Source: Pelagimonas varians
Lineage (GTDB): Bacteria; Pseudomonadota; Alphaproteobacteria; Rhodobacterales; Rhodobacteraceae
Assembly (NCBI RefSeq): GCF_003208435.1
Contig: NZ_QKMF01000011.1
Coordinates: forward strand, 1-64,000
DNA length: 64,000 nucleotides
Reading direction: 5' to 3'
Made by a program: the position numbers and the translations under genes
Part shown: positions 36,953 through 46,340 of the stretch, one piece after another
Position numbering within the stretch: position 1 is the stretch's first letter
Layout of the letters: every line of letters starts with the position of its first letter
Notes under the pieces: generated by a model
Databases searched by the model: none
What the model was told of the DNA's origin: nothing
What the model saw: only the letters and a program-made list of their open reading frames with translations

Positions 36953-38868
36953 GCGTTGGGTTCCGGTTCCATGTCACCGTCGCCCGCAGGTTTAGCCTTG
37001 GGTTTGGTTTTTGGAATTGCGGTCAGGCTGGGTTTTTCGGCCTCGACGCCACTACCACTGTCGCCATCTTCGGAATGAGGCGGCTCGCCGCGCATCACCC
37101 GCTGGATTTCTTCACCGGTCAGCGTTTCATATTCCAACAGCCCTTGAGCCAGACGTTCAAAGTCATCTTGGCGCTCCAAAATGATTTCGCGCGCTTGATC
37201 ATAACCGGTCTGGATAAAGCCGCGTACTTCTTCTTCGATTAGCTCTTTGGTATGCGCAGAGACCGACAGACCAGCAGTGTTCCCCTGATAGCCTTCGTGG
37301 GCTTCGGAGTAATCGATGTTGCCGATCTTGTCAGACATGCCCCAACGCAGAACCATTGCCCGCGCCAAGCCACTGGCCTGTTGGATGTCACCTGCAGGAC
37401 CGTTCGAAACCTGATCTTCACCGTATTTGATGATCTCAGCCGCTTTACCGGCCATAGTCATGGCCAAACGCTGGTGGCATTCATCCTTGAACATGTTGAG
37501 ACGGTCAATCTCTGGCAGGCTCATCACCATGCCCAATGCGCCGCCACGCGGAATAATCGTCGCTTTATAGACCGGATCGCATTTTGGCAGATGAATCCCG
37601 ACCAAGGCGTGACCCGCTTCATGGTAAGCGGTCATTTCTTTTTGCTCGTCCGTCAAAACCATCGACCGGCGTTCTGCGCCCATCATGACCTTGTCCTTGG
37701 CCTGCTCAAAATCTTCCATCGTTACGAAACGGCGACCCACGCGGGCAGCCATTAAAGCGGCTTCGTTCACAAGGTTCGCCAAATCGGCACCGGAAAAGCC
37801 CGGTGTTCCGCGTGCAATAATGCGCAGGTCTACATCAGGGCCCAGCGGGATCTTGCGGGCGTGAACCGCAAGGATTTTGTCGCGGCCTTTGATATCCGGG
37901 TTGGGAACGGTGACCTGACGGTCAAAACGGCCCGGACGCAGCAAGGCTGGGTCAAGAACGTCACGGCGGTTGGTAGCCGCAACGATGATTACACCTTCGT
38001 TGGCTTCAAAGCCGTCCATTTCGACAAGCAACTGGTTGAGCGTTTGTTCGCGCTCGTCATTACCGCCGCCATGACCTTGGCCACGTGCGCGGCCAACGGC
38101 ATCGATTTCGTCGATGAATACAATGCACGGGGCATTTTTCTTGGCTTGCTCGAACATGTCGCGCACACGGCTTGCACCAACACCCACAAACATTTCAACA
38201 AAGTCAGACCCCGAGATGGTGAAAAACGGAACGCCCGCTTCGCCAGCAATGGCCCGCGCCAGAAGGGTTTTACCTGTACCGGGAGGACCGACAAGCAAAG
38301 CACCTTTGGGGATCTTGCCGCCAAGACGGCTGTATTTTTGCGGGTTGCGCAAAAACTCTACGATCTCTTCCAGCTCTTCCTTGGCTTCATCAATACCGGC
38401 GACATCATCAAAGGTCACTCGGCCTGACTTTTCGGTCAGAAGCTTGGCCTTGGATTTGCCAAAGCCCATCGCGCCGCCTTTGCCGCCGCCCTGCATGCGG
38501 TTCATGAAGTAAATCCACACACCGATCAGCAAGAGGAAAGGCAAGATGCCGATAATGAAGGATTGGAAGGTCGACTGCTCTTGCTGTTCGGCACGCACTG
38601 GCACGTTATTTTCGATCAGCAGCGTGGTCACAGACGCATCTTCGGGTTTGATGGTCATAAGCTCTTGACCGTCAGTGGTTCGAAAACGGATTTGCTCACC
38701 GTCAATGACCGCATTTTGAACGGACTTGGCTTCAACCGCATCCACAAAGTCGGAGTAACTGGACTCCTTGCTTTGCAATGTCGTTCCACCGCCTGAGAAC
38801 AGGCTGAAAAGTGCGAGGATCAGAACGAATAGAACGATCCAGAAGGCTATATTACGAGCGTTGCCCAA
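36949..38868 (-). CDS. ftsH: ATP-dependent zinc metalloprotease FtsH
   Basis: 639-residue membrane-anchored AAA+ protease that degrades misassembled and regulatory membrane proteins. Two transmembrane segments flank a periplasmic loop (residues about 5-25 and 103-122). AAA domain: GPPGTGKT near 195, [13 protein letters not shown], and the SRH arginines. Zinc protease: HEAGHALVG near 417. I start it at the TTG at 38868 ([13 protein letters not shown]), 8 bases after GGGAG; homologues begin there, and the GTG at 38913 would add 15 odd residues. Overlaps the methyltransferase gene; follows tilS by 90 bases. Confidence 0.94.
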   Translation of the reverse strand: MGNARNIAFWIVLFVLILALFSLFSGGGTTLQSKESSYSDFVDAVEAKSVQNAVIDGEQIRFRTTDGQELMTIKPEDASVTTLLIENNVPVRAEQQEQSTFQSFIIGILPFLLLIGVWIYFMNRMQGGGKGGAMGFGKSKAKLLTEKSGRVTFDDVAGIDEAKEELEEIVEFLRNPQKYSRLGGKIPKGALLVGPPGTGKTLLARAIAGEAGVPFFTISGSDFVEMFVGVGASRVRDMFEQAKKNAPCIVFIDEIDAVGRARGQGHGGGNDEREQTLNQLLVEMDGFEANEGVIIVAATNRRDVLDPALLRPGRFDRQVTVPNPDIKGRDKILAVHARKIPLGPDVDLRIIARGTPGFSGADLANLVNEAALMAARVGRRFVTMEDFEQAKDKVMMGAERRSMVLTDEQKEMTAYHEAGHALVGIHLPKCDPVYKATIIPRGGALGMVMSLPEIDRLNMFKDECHQRLAMTMAGKAAEIIKYGEDQVSNGPAGDIQQASGLARAMVLRWGMSDKIGNIDYSEAHEGYQGNTAGLSVSAHTKELIEEEVRGFIQTGYDQAREIILERQDDFERLAQGLLEYETLTGEEIQRVMRGEPPHSEDGDSGSGVEAEKPSLTAIPKTKPKAKPAGDGDMEPEPNA

Positions 38869-38958
38869 GGCAAATCTCCCAGGTGTCGACGAAAGGGAAA
38901 GGGGTGCAAACACACACCCCGACTGTTGAAAGGTAACATAGAGATGAAACGCGCTACT

Positions 38959-40344
38959 TCAATGCGAAAGAAGGAAGCGGGCAAAGCTGTGCCCCGCACG
39001 GCCATGGGGCCATAACGCCAAGCCCCCCCCCGGCCCGACGCCAAATGCGTCACAGGCCAATAAAACATCACCTTTCCAAACGGCAGGCAAGCTGCGCGCT
39101 GCATGATAAGGTATTGCGGTATCCCGCTTATTTTCAATCAATCGCCATCCCTCATCACCCAGATTGCGAATCTGCGCGCCGTCAGGCAGCGGTGCAGGGA
39201 TTCGCCACCTTTGATCCCAAAACCCGTGTTGCGGATCGGGTGAGGTCAGATTCTTCAGGGGTTTTTCTTCCCGAAAAATACGCAATTGTTCCTTTTCCGC
39301 CCGACATTCGCATCCGTGCAAGGTGCCGCCGCCGCCGCCCAACAGCCGATCAAGCAGCGCTTCTAGAGGCTCTGCCCGTGGCCGGTACGGTGCCGAGGAC
39401 ACATATTGAAGCCCAGCTGCCAAGAGCCGAAGTTGCGTTTCCCGTTCAACGCCATCGAAACCTGATCGGGTTAATAGAATGTCGCCTGTTCGCGCATATT
39501 CTGTCCTCCCCTCATGGCCAATGTCGCGCCAGACCTGCACCGCACGTTGCTGCAATGCCTCTTGTGCGCGACGCAACCTTTTCGCAGTCTCGGCAATCAA
39601 ATCAACGCTAAGGCCAAGCCTGTCCAAGTCCGGCAAGGACTGCCGCACGCGCACACGTTCATATTTGGGATCAAGATTTGAGGGATCTTCGGCCCAGGGG
39701 GTCTTGAGCACAGTCAGATAGTGGCGCAGGTCTTCGCGACGCATCGACAAACAGGGGCGCAACACTTCAAAGCTGTCCGATTGCATTTCACGAGCTTCCC
39801 GGAACCCAGATTGCGGTGGCAGCTCCCCCAGAAATTCATTCTCTTCGAGCGCGGCTGCGGATCCAGCGCCATGTATCTCTCTTCGATCTCGCATCGCCGA
39901 CAATCCATCGACGCCCGAACCGCGCTTGAAACGCATCAAAAATGTCTCTGACAAATCATCCTTGGTATGGGCCATCAAAACATGGCGCAACACACCGCGC
40001 CAGCGATCAATCAGGTCCAATCGGGCCTGACGGGCCGCATCCTGCAAATTCCCTGAGCCGTCCCAATGCCATTTCACCGTTGCATGTGGCCAGCCAAGCG
40101 CCGCACATTCCTGCGCGACCATCGCGGCCTCGGTCGCGCTTTCGCGGCGTAGCCCGTGGTCTATCGTGACAACCCATAACCGCACCCCCCAGACACGTGT
40201 CCAGTTGTGCGCAAGGGTCAGCATCGCCATACTGTCGCCGCCACCAGACACGGCCAGACCGATGTCACCGGGAAAATCCGGCCCCAACAGACCGCCCATC
40301 GAGTCGGCAAAGCGTTGCTCAAGACTTTGCGGGCTTCGGGTCAC
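38959..40344 (-). CDS. tilS: tRNA(Ile)-lysidine synthetase
   Basis: 461 residues. Converts C34 of tRNA-Ile(CAU) to lysidine with ATP and lysine, an essential decoding step. The N-terminal PP-loop ATPase motif is SGGGDSMAM near residue 34; TIDHGLR and AHTKDDLSETFLMRFKRGSG are hallmarks of the family. The C-terminal part is less conserved and carries GLQYVSSAPYRPRAEPLEALL. GTG start in a four-base overlap with the cpoB stop. It keeps the alphaproteobacterial order pal-cpoB-tilS-ftsH. Confidence 0.92.
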   Translation of the reverse strand: MTRSPQSLEQRFADSMGGLLGPDFPGDIGLAVSGGGDSMAMLTLAHNWTRVWGVRLWVVTIDHGLRRESATEAAMVAQECAALGWPHATVKWHWDGSGNLQDAARQARLDLIDRWRGVLRHVLMAHTKDDLSETFLMRFKRGSGVDGLSAMRDRREIHGAGSAAALEENEFLGELPPQSGFREAREMQSDSFEVLRPCLSMRREDLRHYLTVLKTPWAEDPSNLDPKYERVRVRQSLPDLDRLGLSVDLIAETAKRLRRAQEALQQRAVQVWRDIGHEGRTEYARTGDILLTRSGFDGVERETQLRLLAAGLQYVSSAPYRPRAEPLEALLDRLLGGGGGTLHGCECRAEKEQLRIFREEKPLKNLTSPDPQHGFWDQRWRIPAPLPDGAQIRNLGDEGWRLIENKRDTAIPYHAARSLPAVWKGDVLLACDAFGVGPGGGLALWPHGRAGHSFARFLLSH

Positions 40345-41180
40345 TCGCAGCCGAGGTCCGCGCGGCTTCGTTTTGCGTTGGTGGCAAAGTCAGAGGCAGG
40401 ATACCGGCCCGACACTTCTGCCAATGTCACGCAGGCTTCGGGTTGTGACCCAAGTGCCCCTAAAGAGACCCCCAAACGCCAAAGCGCTTCCGGGGCGGAA
40501 CGATCATCAGGATAGCCGGAGTAGGCCTTTAGATAGCGCCGTGCAGCTTCGCGAGTGTCGCCCGTCCCGTCCAACGCGCGGCCTTCTGCAACCAAAGCAG
40601 CCGCTTCAAGCGGACCAAGTGGATAGGTTTCACGAAACAGGGCAAACAACTGCGCGGCGGCTGCATACTCGCCATCCGTCAGCGCTTTTTGTGCATCCAG
40701 AAAATCGGCCTCTTCACTCACGGCCAACTGACCACCGCCGAGCACAAAGCCATCTGAGGGTTCTTCAATCGCCGGAGCGGGCACTGCCACCGGGACAGCG
40801 TCTCCGCCGAGTGTCGCAGCCTTGCCCAGCGTTGAGATATCACAATCCGGTTCCAGCTCGCAGAGCCGGAAATCAAGATCTCCCAGCCGGTTGCTGCCAT
40901 CTTTGACAACGCGGCTGATGCGAAACTCTAGCTCTTCGGTTTTGGCTGTGATCCGCTGCAACTGCCCTTCGATCGCGTTGATCCGGTCCAACTGATCTCC
41001 GGACACCACTACAGCGCTGCCGCCTGTGGTGTTCAACTCTTGCTTTAGACGCTGCAATTCAACCGACAAGACGACTATGTCTTGTCGGATATCTGCCAAG
41101 GTCTCGGATTGCTGAGCCGAGGTGCCCCCTGCGGTCAGTGCGACGGCCAGAAAAGGCCCCAAAGCGATGCCAAAACGCAT
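40341..41180 (-). CDS. cpoB: Tol-Pal associated periplasmic protein CpoB (YbgF)
   Basis: 279 residues. Signal peptide MRFGIALGPFLAVALTAGGTSA, cut near residue 22. Then a coiled-coil trimerisation region (LADIRQDIVVLSVELQRLKQEL, quoted as DIRQDIVVLSVELQRLK) and ELEFRISRVVKDGSNRL. The C-terminal TPR domain has YAAAAQLFALFRETYPLGPL, ALYRLGVSLGALG-like repeats and VTLAEVSGRYPASDFA. In E. coli CpoB couples Tol-Pal action to peptidoglycan synthesis at the septum. Starts four bases after the end of pal. Confidence 0.9.
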   Translation of the reverse strand: MRFGIALGPFLAVALTAGGTSAQQSETLADIRQDIVVLSVELQRLKQELNTTGGSAVVVSGDQLDRINAIEGQLQRITAKTEELEFRISRVVKDGSNRLGDLDFRLCELEPDCDISTLGKAATLGGDAVPVAVPAPAIEEPSDGFVLGGGQLAVSEEADFLDAQKALTDGEYAAAAQLFALFRETYPLGPLEAAALVAEGRALDGTGDTREAARRYLKAYSGYPDDRSAPEALWRLGVSLGALGSQPEACVTLAEVSGRYPASDFATNAKRSRADLGCE

Positions 41181-41184
41181 GTGG

Positions 41185-41706
41185 TTACCCCGTCAGACCG
41201 GCGGAAAGAATTGTCACAGCCCGTCGGTTTTGCGCGTAACACGCTTCTTGCGAACAAATCTCCAGCGGGCGTTCCTTGCCGTAGCTGACAAATTTCAGAC
41301 GCGATGCCGGAACCCCACGGGCCACGAGGTATTCCATGACCGCATTCGCTCGGCGCGCACCCAGCGCAAGGTTGTATTCGCGCGTGCCCTGTTCATCCGC
41401 ATGGCCTTCAATCACCGCGAGGTAATCGGAATTGGTCAGCAGCCATTGCGCTTGCTTGTCCAATGTCGTGCGCCCTTCGGCTGTTACGCTGGCTTGATCG
41501 ACCAAGAACAAAACCCGGTCGCCAATGCGTTCCTGAAAATGCGCCACCGAAGTCGGGTCATCGGCACTGCCGGCCGCATAGCCCGGAAGTGGATCCAAGG
41601 TGCCAGCACCGGCCCCTGCGCCGCCGTCACCAAATCGGTCGGGGCTGGTACAGGCGGCAAGGCCAAGGGCGGCCACCAGCATCAGCGCTTTGGGAAAATG
41701 GGTCAT
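41185..41706 (-). CDS. pal: Peptidoglycan-associated lipoprotein
   Basis: 173-residue outer-membrane lipoprotein. Signal MTHFPKALMLVAALGLAAC with the lipobox LAAC, a Gly/Ala-rich linker, and the OmpA-like peptidoglycan-binding domain: RVLFLVDQASVTAEG, IEGHADEQGTREYNLALGARRA (quoted as IEGHADEQGTREYN) and VSYGKERP. Anchors the outer membrane to the wall and receives force from TolQRA via TolB. 97 bases after tolB. Confidence 0.94.
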   Translation of the reverse strand: MTHFPKALMLVAALGLAACTSPDRFGDGGAGAGAGTLDPLPGYAAGSADDPTSVAHFQERIGDRVLFLVDQASVTAEGRTTLDKQAQWLLTNSDYLAVIEGHADEQGTREYNLALGARRANAVMEYLVARGVPASRLKFVSYGKERPLEICSQEACYAQNRRAVTILSAGLTG

Positions 41707-41803
41707 TATTACCTGTCCTGCTCTTTGCGTTGAGCGCAGACTAGCACAGCCTGACGCTCTCGGGAATCCGCTTCACAAAGCTGTGCAAGCGCCCGCTGGT
41801 TCA

Positions 41804-43126
41804 TTACTGCAGAGGCCCCCAGCTGGGATCTGACGCCCCGGCCGGTGTGCGCACACGTTTCAAATTTCGGCCTGAAATATCTACTGAATACAAGGCCGAA
41901 GCCCCCTGTGCGCCTTGGGTTTCGCGGGCAAACATCAGCACACGACCATTGGGGGCCCATGTTGGCCCTTCATCCAGAAACGACGCTGTCAGAAGCCGCT
42001 CTTCTGATCCGTCGGTTCGCATCACGCCAATGTGAAAGCGGCCTTCGTTTTGTTTGGTAAAGGCGATCAAATCGCCGCGCGGCGACCAAACCGGTGTGCC
42101 GTACCGCCCTTTGCCCGAACTGATCCTGGTCGGTTCCCCGCCACTGGCAGCCATTGTATACAGCTGCTGCGTTCCCGAGCGATCGGATTCAAACACGATC
42201 TGGCTGCCATCCGGGCTATAGCTTGGGGCGGTTTCAATGGCAGGCGAAACGGACAAACGGCGGGTTGCTGTGGTGGCTACATCCATTGCCCAAATGTCTG
42301 TGTTTGACCCTTGGGTCATCGAATAGACCACCGTGCGCCCATCCGGTGAAAACCGCGGTGCAAAGCTCATGACACCGTCATTGGACTGCAAGATCCGGCT
42401 TTGAACATTGCCCACGGTCAATACATGAACACGGGGAAACCCGGTGGCATAGCTGGTATACAAAACCCGATCGCCTGATGGGGAAAAGCGAGGGGCAAGA
42501 ACGATCGAGCTGCTGTCGGTCAGGTATTGCACATTGGTGCCGTCATAATCCATCAAAGCCAGTCGTTTTTCACGTTTGTTCTTGGGCCCGGTTTCGGAAA
42601 CAAACACCACACGGCTATCAAAATACGGCGATTCACCGGTCAATCGGGAATAGACCTGATCTGCCACCTTGTGGGCCAATCTGCGCCATCCATCCGCGTC
42701 GGATGCGAACTGCATGCCCTGTCCCAGCTCTTGGCCGGCAAAGACATCCCAAACGCGGAATTTGACGATCACGCGGCCAGATGCATCTGTGCTCACAGCA
42801 CCGGTAATCAAAGCCTGCGCATTGATCGCTTTCCAATCAGCAAACTGCACGGGTGCGCCAAAGCTGCTCACGGTTGAGATATGCGCATCCCGAGCGATTT
42901 CGCGGAATAGCCCTGTGCCGGACAAATCATCGGCAATCACCCGACTGATATTTTGCGAATGAACCATTGCATCCGAGTTTTCAGGCACAAAGTTCGGGAC
43001 CGCGTAGGGCATGGGCTCAACCACACCTGTATCCAACGTCAACCGAAGCGGTTCTTGCGCCATGGCAAAAGAAGGGGTCAGTGCCAGCATAATAGCCAGC
43101 AACATCTGTACCAGACGGGTTTGCAT
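41804..43126 (-). CDS. tolB: Tol-Pal system beta-propeller protein TolB
   Basis: 440-residue periplasmic protein with a signal peptide ([23 protein letters not shown], beginning MQTRLVQML). An N-terminal alpha/beta domain (about 25-170) is followed by a six-bladed propeller made of PD40 repeats such as [31 protein letters not shown] and [16 protein letters not shown]. It links TolA and Pal. GAGGAGGGACC before the ATG at 43126 settles the start, against a frame open to 43261. 135 bases separate it from tolA. Confidence 0.94.
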   Translation of the reverse strand: MQTRLVQMLLAIMLALTPSFAMAQEPLRLTLDTGVVEPMPYAVPNFVPENSDAMVHSQNISRVIADDLSGTGLFREIARDAHISTVSSFGAPVQFADWKAINAQALITGAVSTDASGRVIVKFRVWDVFAGQELGQGMQFASDADGWRRLAHKVADQVYSRLTGESPYFDSRVVFVSETGPKNKREKRLALMDYDGTNVQYLTDSSSIVLAPRFSPSGDRVLYTSYATGFPRVHVLTVGNVQSRILQSNDGVMSFAPRFSPDGRTVVYSMTQGSNTDIWAMDVATTATRRLSVSPAIETAPSYSPDGSQIVFESDRSGTQQLYTMAASGGEPTRISSGKGRYGTPVWSPRGDLIAFTKQNEGRFHIGVMRTDGSEERLLTASFLDEGPTWAPNGRVLMFARETQGAQGASALYSVDISGRNLKRVRTPAGASDPSWGPLQ

Positions 43127-43261
43127 CTTGGTCCCTCCTCGGGAACTGCTCTGTCCTAGTGCCCCGGCTCTGTGACCGGCTTGAGGCACTTTAGCCATAA
43201 TTCCTTGCAGCACAAATACCCCTTTGCATTGGAATTGGCGGGGAATTGCGCAAAACATCAC

Positions 43262-44398
43262 TCATCGAAGGCGCATCTGGGACGGGTCAAAGGTCATTTC
43301 GACCCTTTTCCAGTGGTCATACTTCTCTGGTGGCAGCTTATATCCACTTGCCTGACACCGTAAAACGGCGCGGCGCGCAGATTGAAACGCTGCTTCGACG
43401 GCCGCGCCAGTGCCACCTTGAGACGAAATCATATGCAAGGTTCCGGCCAAAACGCGGCCTTCACGGTCCAGCTCATAGCCTACGGTTACGGTCACATTTG
43501 CCGCCTGACTGCCAACATCAACAATCCAGCAGGCTTCTACAGCTAATTTAAGCCCGTCGGTTTCACCACGTGTCATCGGCGGACCAGCCGGGGCTGAGTT
43601 GGTTCCACCACCGGCCAATGCTTCGGCAAGGGCTGCATTCAAAGCATCATCCGCGCTGGGAACCGCAGGTGCGGCTTCGGCAGCGGGCGGCGTCTCAGCG
43701 GCAGCGCGCGGTGTCCGGGCCTGCGGGCGCAAGGAAGCGGTCGGCGCACCGGACGGCGTCTCGGCCTCGGTGATAATTTCAGAGGTCGCTTCCTCGGGTG
43801 CGGTCGCTTCTTGGGCTTCTTCTGCCTTGTCAGGCGACGAAGCATCAGGCGACACAGCCCTCTGCGTTTCTTCGGCAACGACACTATCGGGGTCAGGCGG
43901 GGCAACAGGTGTCGGGGCAACACGCGGCGCGGGGCGCGGTTTCGGACGCACCGACCGCACAGGTGCAGAGGTGCTGGGCAGCGGCGCAGGTTCGGGTGCA
44001 ATGGGCGCGTCAGGCTCTGGATCCGGCGGCACCAAAACCGGCGGCGTGTCTGTCACCTCAGCCGGTTCCGGTGGCTGCGGGATTTGCGGCAATGCTTCGG
44101 GTTGCGGTGCGGGCGGCACCGGTTGCGGATCAGGCTGCGGCGCAGGCTGCGGGTCAGGGCGAGGCGTCGGCCGAACGGGGTCTGGTTCAGGCTCGGGCGG
44201 GCTGGGTTGCGCCGGGGCAGGATCAGGGGCAACGGGCGACGGGCTTGACTGCGTTAATGCTGCGAATTGCTGTTCAGATAGAACCGTTACATTGGCGACC
44301 TGCATTTCGGGCGGCGCTGAATGAAACAGCCCGCCAAAAAGCAACCATCCAATTGCCAGAGCATGCGCCCCACCTGATATGTATAGCCCGCGTTGCAC
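43262..44398 (-). CDS. tolA: Tol-Pal system protein TolA, proline-rich type
   Basis: 378 residues. One N-terminal transmembrane segment (ALAIGWLLFGGLF), a long middle of about 200 residues made almost wholly of Pro, Glu, Asp and Ala (for example PEPEPDPVRPTPRPDPQP), and a C-terminal TolA/TonB-like domain with KLAVEACWIVDVGS and QSARRAVLRCQASGYKLP. The middle is unlike the Lys/Ala coiled coil of E. coli TolA and resembles TonB. Gene position between tolR and tolB makes TolA certain. GTG start at 44398. It is energised by TolQR. Confidence 0.9.
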   Translation of the reverse strand: MQRGLYISGGAHALAIGWLLFGGLFHSAPPEMQVANVTVLSEQQFAALTQSSPSPVAPDPAPAQPSPPEPEPDPVRPTPRPDPQPAPQPDPQPVPPAPQPEALPQIPQPPEPAEVTDTPPVLVPPDPEPDAPIAPEPAPLPSTSAPVRSVRPKPRPAPRVAPTPVAPPDPDSVVAEETQRAVSPDASSPDKAEEAQEATAPEEATSEIITEAETPSGAPTASLRPQARTPRAAAETPPAAEAAPAVPSADDALNAALAEALAGGGTNSAPAGPPMTRGETDGLKLAVEACWIVDVGSQAANVTVTVGYELDREGRVLAGTLHMISSQGGTGAAVEAAFQSARRAVLRCQASGYKLPPEKYDHWKRVEMTFDPSQMRLR

Positions 44399-44407
44399 GT
44401 CAGCGCC

Positions 44408-44884
44408 TTAGTTACCGGGGCCGTTCAAGGCCGGCCCACCCACATCTGTCACCAAACCAATCGACGAAAAGCCACCCGCGTTCAACGCGCCCATAATTTG
44501 GGCAACATCTTCGTAGGGCACAACGCCATCAGCACGCAAATAGACCCGATCATCAGCGCGTTCAGCCGCAATTGCCCGCAGACGCGGGATCAGATCGGCG
44601 CGGTCGATTTCGGTGCTTTGGATCAACACTGTGCCATCAGCAGCGATGGAAACTGTCAGCGGTTCCTCAGTCTCTTGCGGCAAAGCCTGCGCAGCCGTTT
44701 TGGGCAGTTCCACAGGTACGCCGACAGTCAACAGCGGGGCCGCGACCATAAATATGATCAACAGCACCAGCATCACATCCACAAAAGGCGTGACGTTGAT
44801 TTCCGACATTGGTGCGGCCCCGCCTCTGCGGCCACGTCTGCGGCGGCTGCCGCCTCCGCCGTTTTTCATGACACCCGCGCCCAT
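44408..44884 (-). CDS. tolR: Tol-Pal system protein TolR (ExbD family)
   Basis: 158 residues. Cytoplasmic N-terminus rich in Gly and Arg (SRRRRGRRGG), then SEINVTPFVDVMLVLLIIFMV, quoted as SEINVTPFVDVMLVLL, the single transmembrane helix with the proton-carrying Asp, then a periplasmic domain ending LVTDVGGPALNGPGN. With TolQ it forms the proton channel that drives TolA. It sits 3 bases after tolQ and 9 bases before tolA. Confidence 0.92.
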   Translation of the reverse strand: MGAGVMKNGGGGSRRRRGRRGGAAPMSEINVTPFVDVMLVLLIIFMVAAPLLTVGVPVELPKTAAQALPQETEEPLTVSIAADGTVLIQSTEIDRADLIPRLRAIAAERADDRVYLRADGVVPYEDVAQIMGALNAGGFSSIGLVTDVGGPALNGPGN

Positions 44885-44887
44885 GGC

Positions 44888-45583
44888 TCAGGAATCCAAC
44901 TGGCGGCTAAGGATCGTCGAAAACTCGTCTGCGAAACTCTCATAGCCTGCGATAATACGGTCACTGTCCGCGGACAGTTTGTTGTAAAATACAACCGCCG
45001 GAATCGCGGCCATCAAACCAAGGCCCGTTGCCAAAAGGGCTTCGGCGATACCCGGGGCGACAACCACCAAAGACGTATTTTGTTGCTGGGCGATTTCGAT
45101 AAAGGCGTTCATGATGCCGAAAACCGTCCCGAACAAGCCGACAAATGGCGCGGTAGAGCCAACGGTCGCCAAAACCGGCAGCCCCTTTTGAAGTGCCTCA
45201 GCTTCTTTTTGGATAGCGACATCCATGGATCTGTCGATACGGCTTTGGGCGTTAGCGATCAGCCCGCCATCTTCGCGGTGACTGCGGCGCCATTCCATCA
45301 TACCAGCGGCGAAAATCCGTTCCGCCCTGCCCTTCGGCTCAACTCCGATTTGGTCAAACAACTCATCCAACGGCTCGCCGGACCAAAATGCCTTGTCAAA
45401 GGCTTTCGCCTCTTTGCGGGCTTTGCGATAGGACATCAACTTGTCGAAAATGATCCCCCAAGACCAAACCGACGCGATGATCAACAACAACATCACCAAC
45501 TTAACGGTAAGTGTGGCCCGCGCGAATAGTCCCCACATGGAGAAATCTATCTCCTGCGCTAGGGCAAGCGTTTCTGCTTCCAT
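44888..45583 (-). CDS. tolQ: Tol-Pal system protein TolQ
   Basis: 231-residue inner-membrane protein of the MotA/TolQ/ExbB family. Three hydrophobic segments: about residues 18-40 (LVMLLLIIASVWSWGIIF), 133-155 (VGSTAPFVGLFGTVFGIMNAF) and 168-190 (GIAEALLATGLGLMAAIPAVV). The TVFGIM and ATGLGLMAAIPAV motifs are signature. First gene of tolQRAB; 145 bases after ybgC, a gap in which I see no other gene. Confidence 0.93.
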   Translation of the reverse strand: MEAETLALAQEIDFSMWGLFARATLTVKLVMLLLIIASVWSWGIIFDKLMSYRKARKEAKAFDKAFWSGEPLDELFDQIGVEPKGRAERIFAAGMMEWRRSHREDGGLIANAQSRIDRSMDVAIQKEAEALQKGLPVLATVGSTAPFVGLFGTVFGIMNAFIEIAQQQNTSLVVVAPGIAEALLATGLGLMAAIPAVVFYNKLSADSDRIIAGYESFADEFSTILSRQLDS

Positions 45584-45728
45584 GACTCTGCTCTTTTTCC
45601 TGTCGGCCCCTGTTTACGGGCTCTAATTAGCACCTGTGTTAGCGTATTTGCAGGGGAAAGGCTACTCCTCAGGCATCAATACGCGCAAATCGGCGCAGCT
45701 GGGCAATTCCCTGCCAGCCACGCCAAAG

Positions 45729-46115
45729 TCAGTGAACAGATTTGCGAAGCTGTTTTGGCAGGCGTGTCGGCTGACCTTCCAGGTTCATACAAACGGCTGT
45801 CACCTCGGCGCGAAAGACAACTTCGCCATCGCGCAGCACCTCTTGTCCCATAATCAACCGAACGCCGCCCATGCTTCGCACAACGGTTTGAACTTCTAGT
45901 TCGTCGTCGTATTTGGCCGCTGACAGATAGTCTGCTTCAATACGCCGGACCACAAAGACCACACCTTCTTCGCGCATGGCGTTTTGATCAAGCCCCATTT
46001 CCTTGACCCAGTCCGAGCGGGCGCGTTCGATGAACTTGAGGTAGTTGACGTGATACACGATCCCAGCCATGTCGGTGTCCTCATAGTAGACGCGGATCGG
46101 GAAACGGTGGGTCAT
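45729..46115 (-). CDS. ybgC: Tol-Pal system-associated acyl-CoA thioesterase YbgC
   Basis: 128-residue hotdog thioesterase. RVYYEDTDMAGIVYHVNYLKFIERAR holds the catalytic region (Asp of EDTDMAG, then VYHVNYLKF). Acts on short acyl-CoA or acyl-ACP; it accompanies tol genes in most proteobacteria although its role in the system is not settled. CTGGAG precedes the ATG at 46115; the upstream open frame to 46247 contains the 21-base palindrome and is not used. Divergent from mscS. Confidence 0.9.
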   Translation of the reverse strand: MTHRFPIRVYYEDTDMAGIVYHVNYLKFIERARSDWVKEMGLDQNAMREEGVVFVVRRIEADYLSAAKYDDELEVQTVVRSMGGVRLIMGQEVLRDGEVVFRAEVTAVCMNLEGQPTRLPKQLRKSVH

Positions 46116-46179
46116 GAGCGGGCTCCAGTCTTGCAGCAAGGTATGACTGCGCAGAACCATCCGCAAGACCAGCGCCAAT

Positions 46180-46200
46180 CGATTTTTCGACGAAAAATCG
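46180..46200. promoter_or_regulatory. Perfect 21-base palindrome between ybgC and mscS
   Basis: Arms CGATTTTTCG (46180-46189) and CGAAAAATCG (46191-46200) around a single central base. It lies 64 bases before ybgC and 140 bases before mscS, which are divergent, so it could be an operator for either. No U-tract beyond the stem, so it is not a typical terminator. A related 19-base palindrome is at 10199-10217. Confidence 0.45.
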
Positions 46201-46340
46201 CGCGCCACGCTCGCCCAGCCCGCCCCTGAAGCCGCTGGCATGCACACATGCGGGTTTCAATTGCGCATGACGCTCGGCCCTTGTGATTTTCGGCCCACCA
46301 AGGCAAGAGTTGGCACAGATACAGACCGGAACCTGCACCC

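Noticed and set aside
43599-44324. 241-codon Gly/Ser-rich frame opposite tolA
   Set aside because: Mirror of the proline-rich TolA repeats; the composition follows from the complementary GGN/CCN codons.
44393-45529. 378-codon frame opposite tolR-tolQ
   Set aside because: Antisense of two certain genes, no recognisable motifs.
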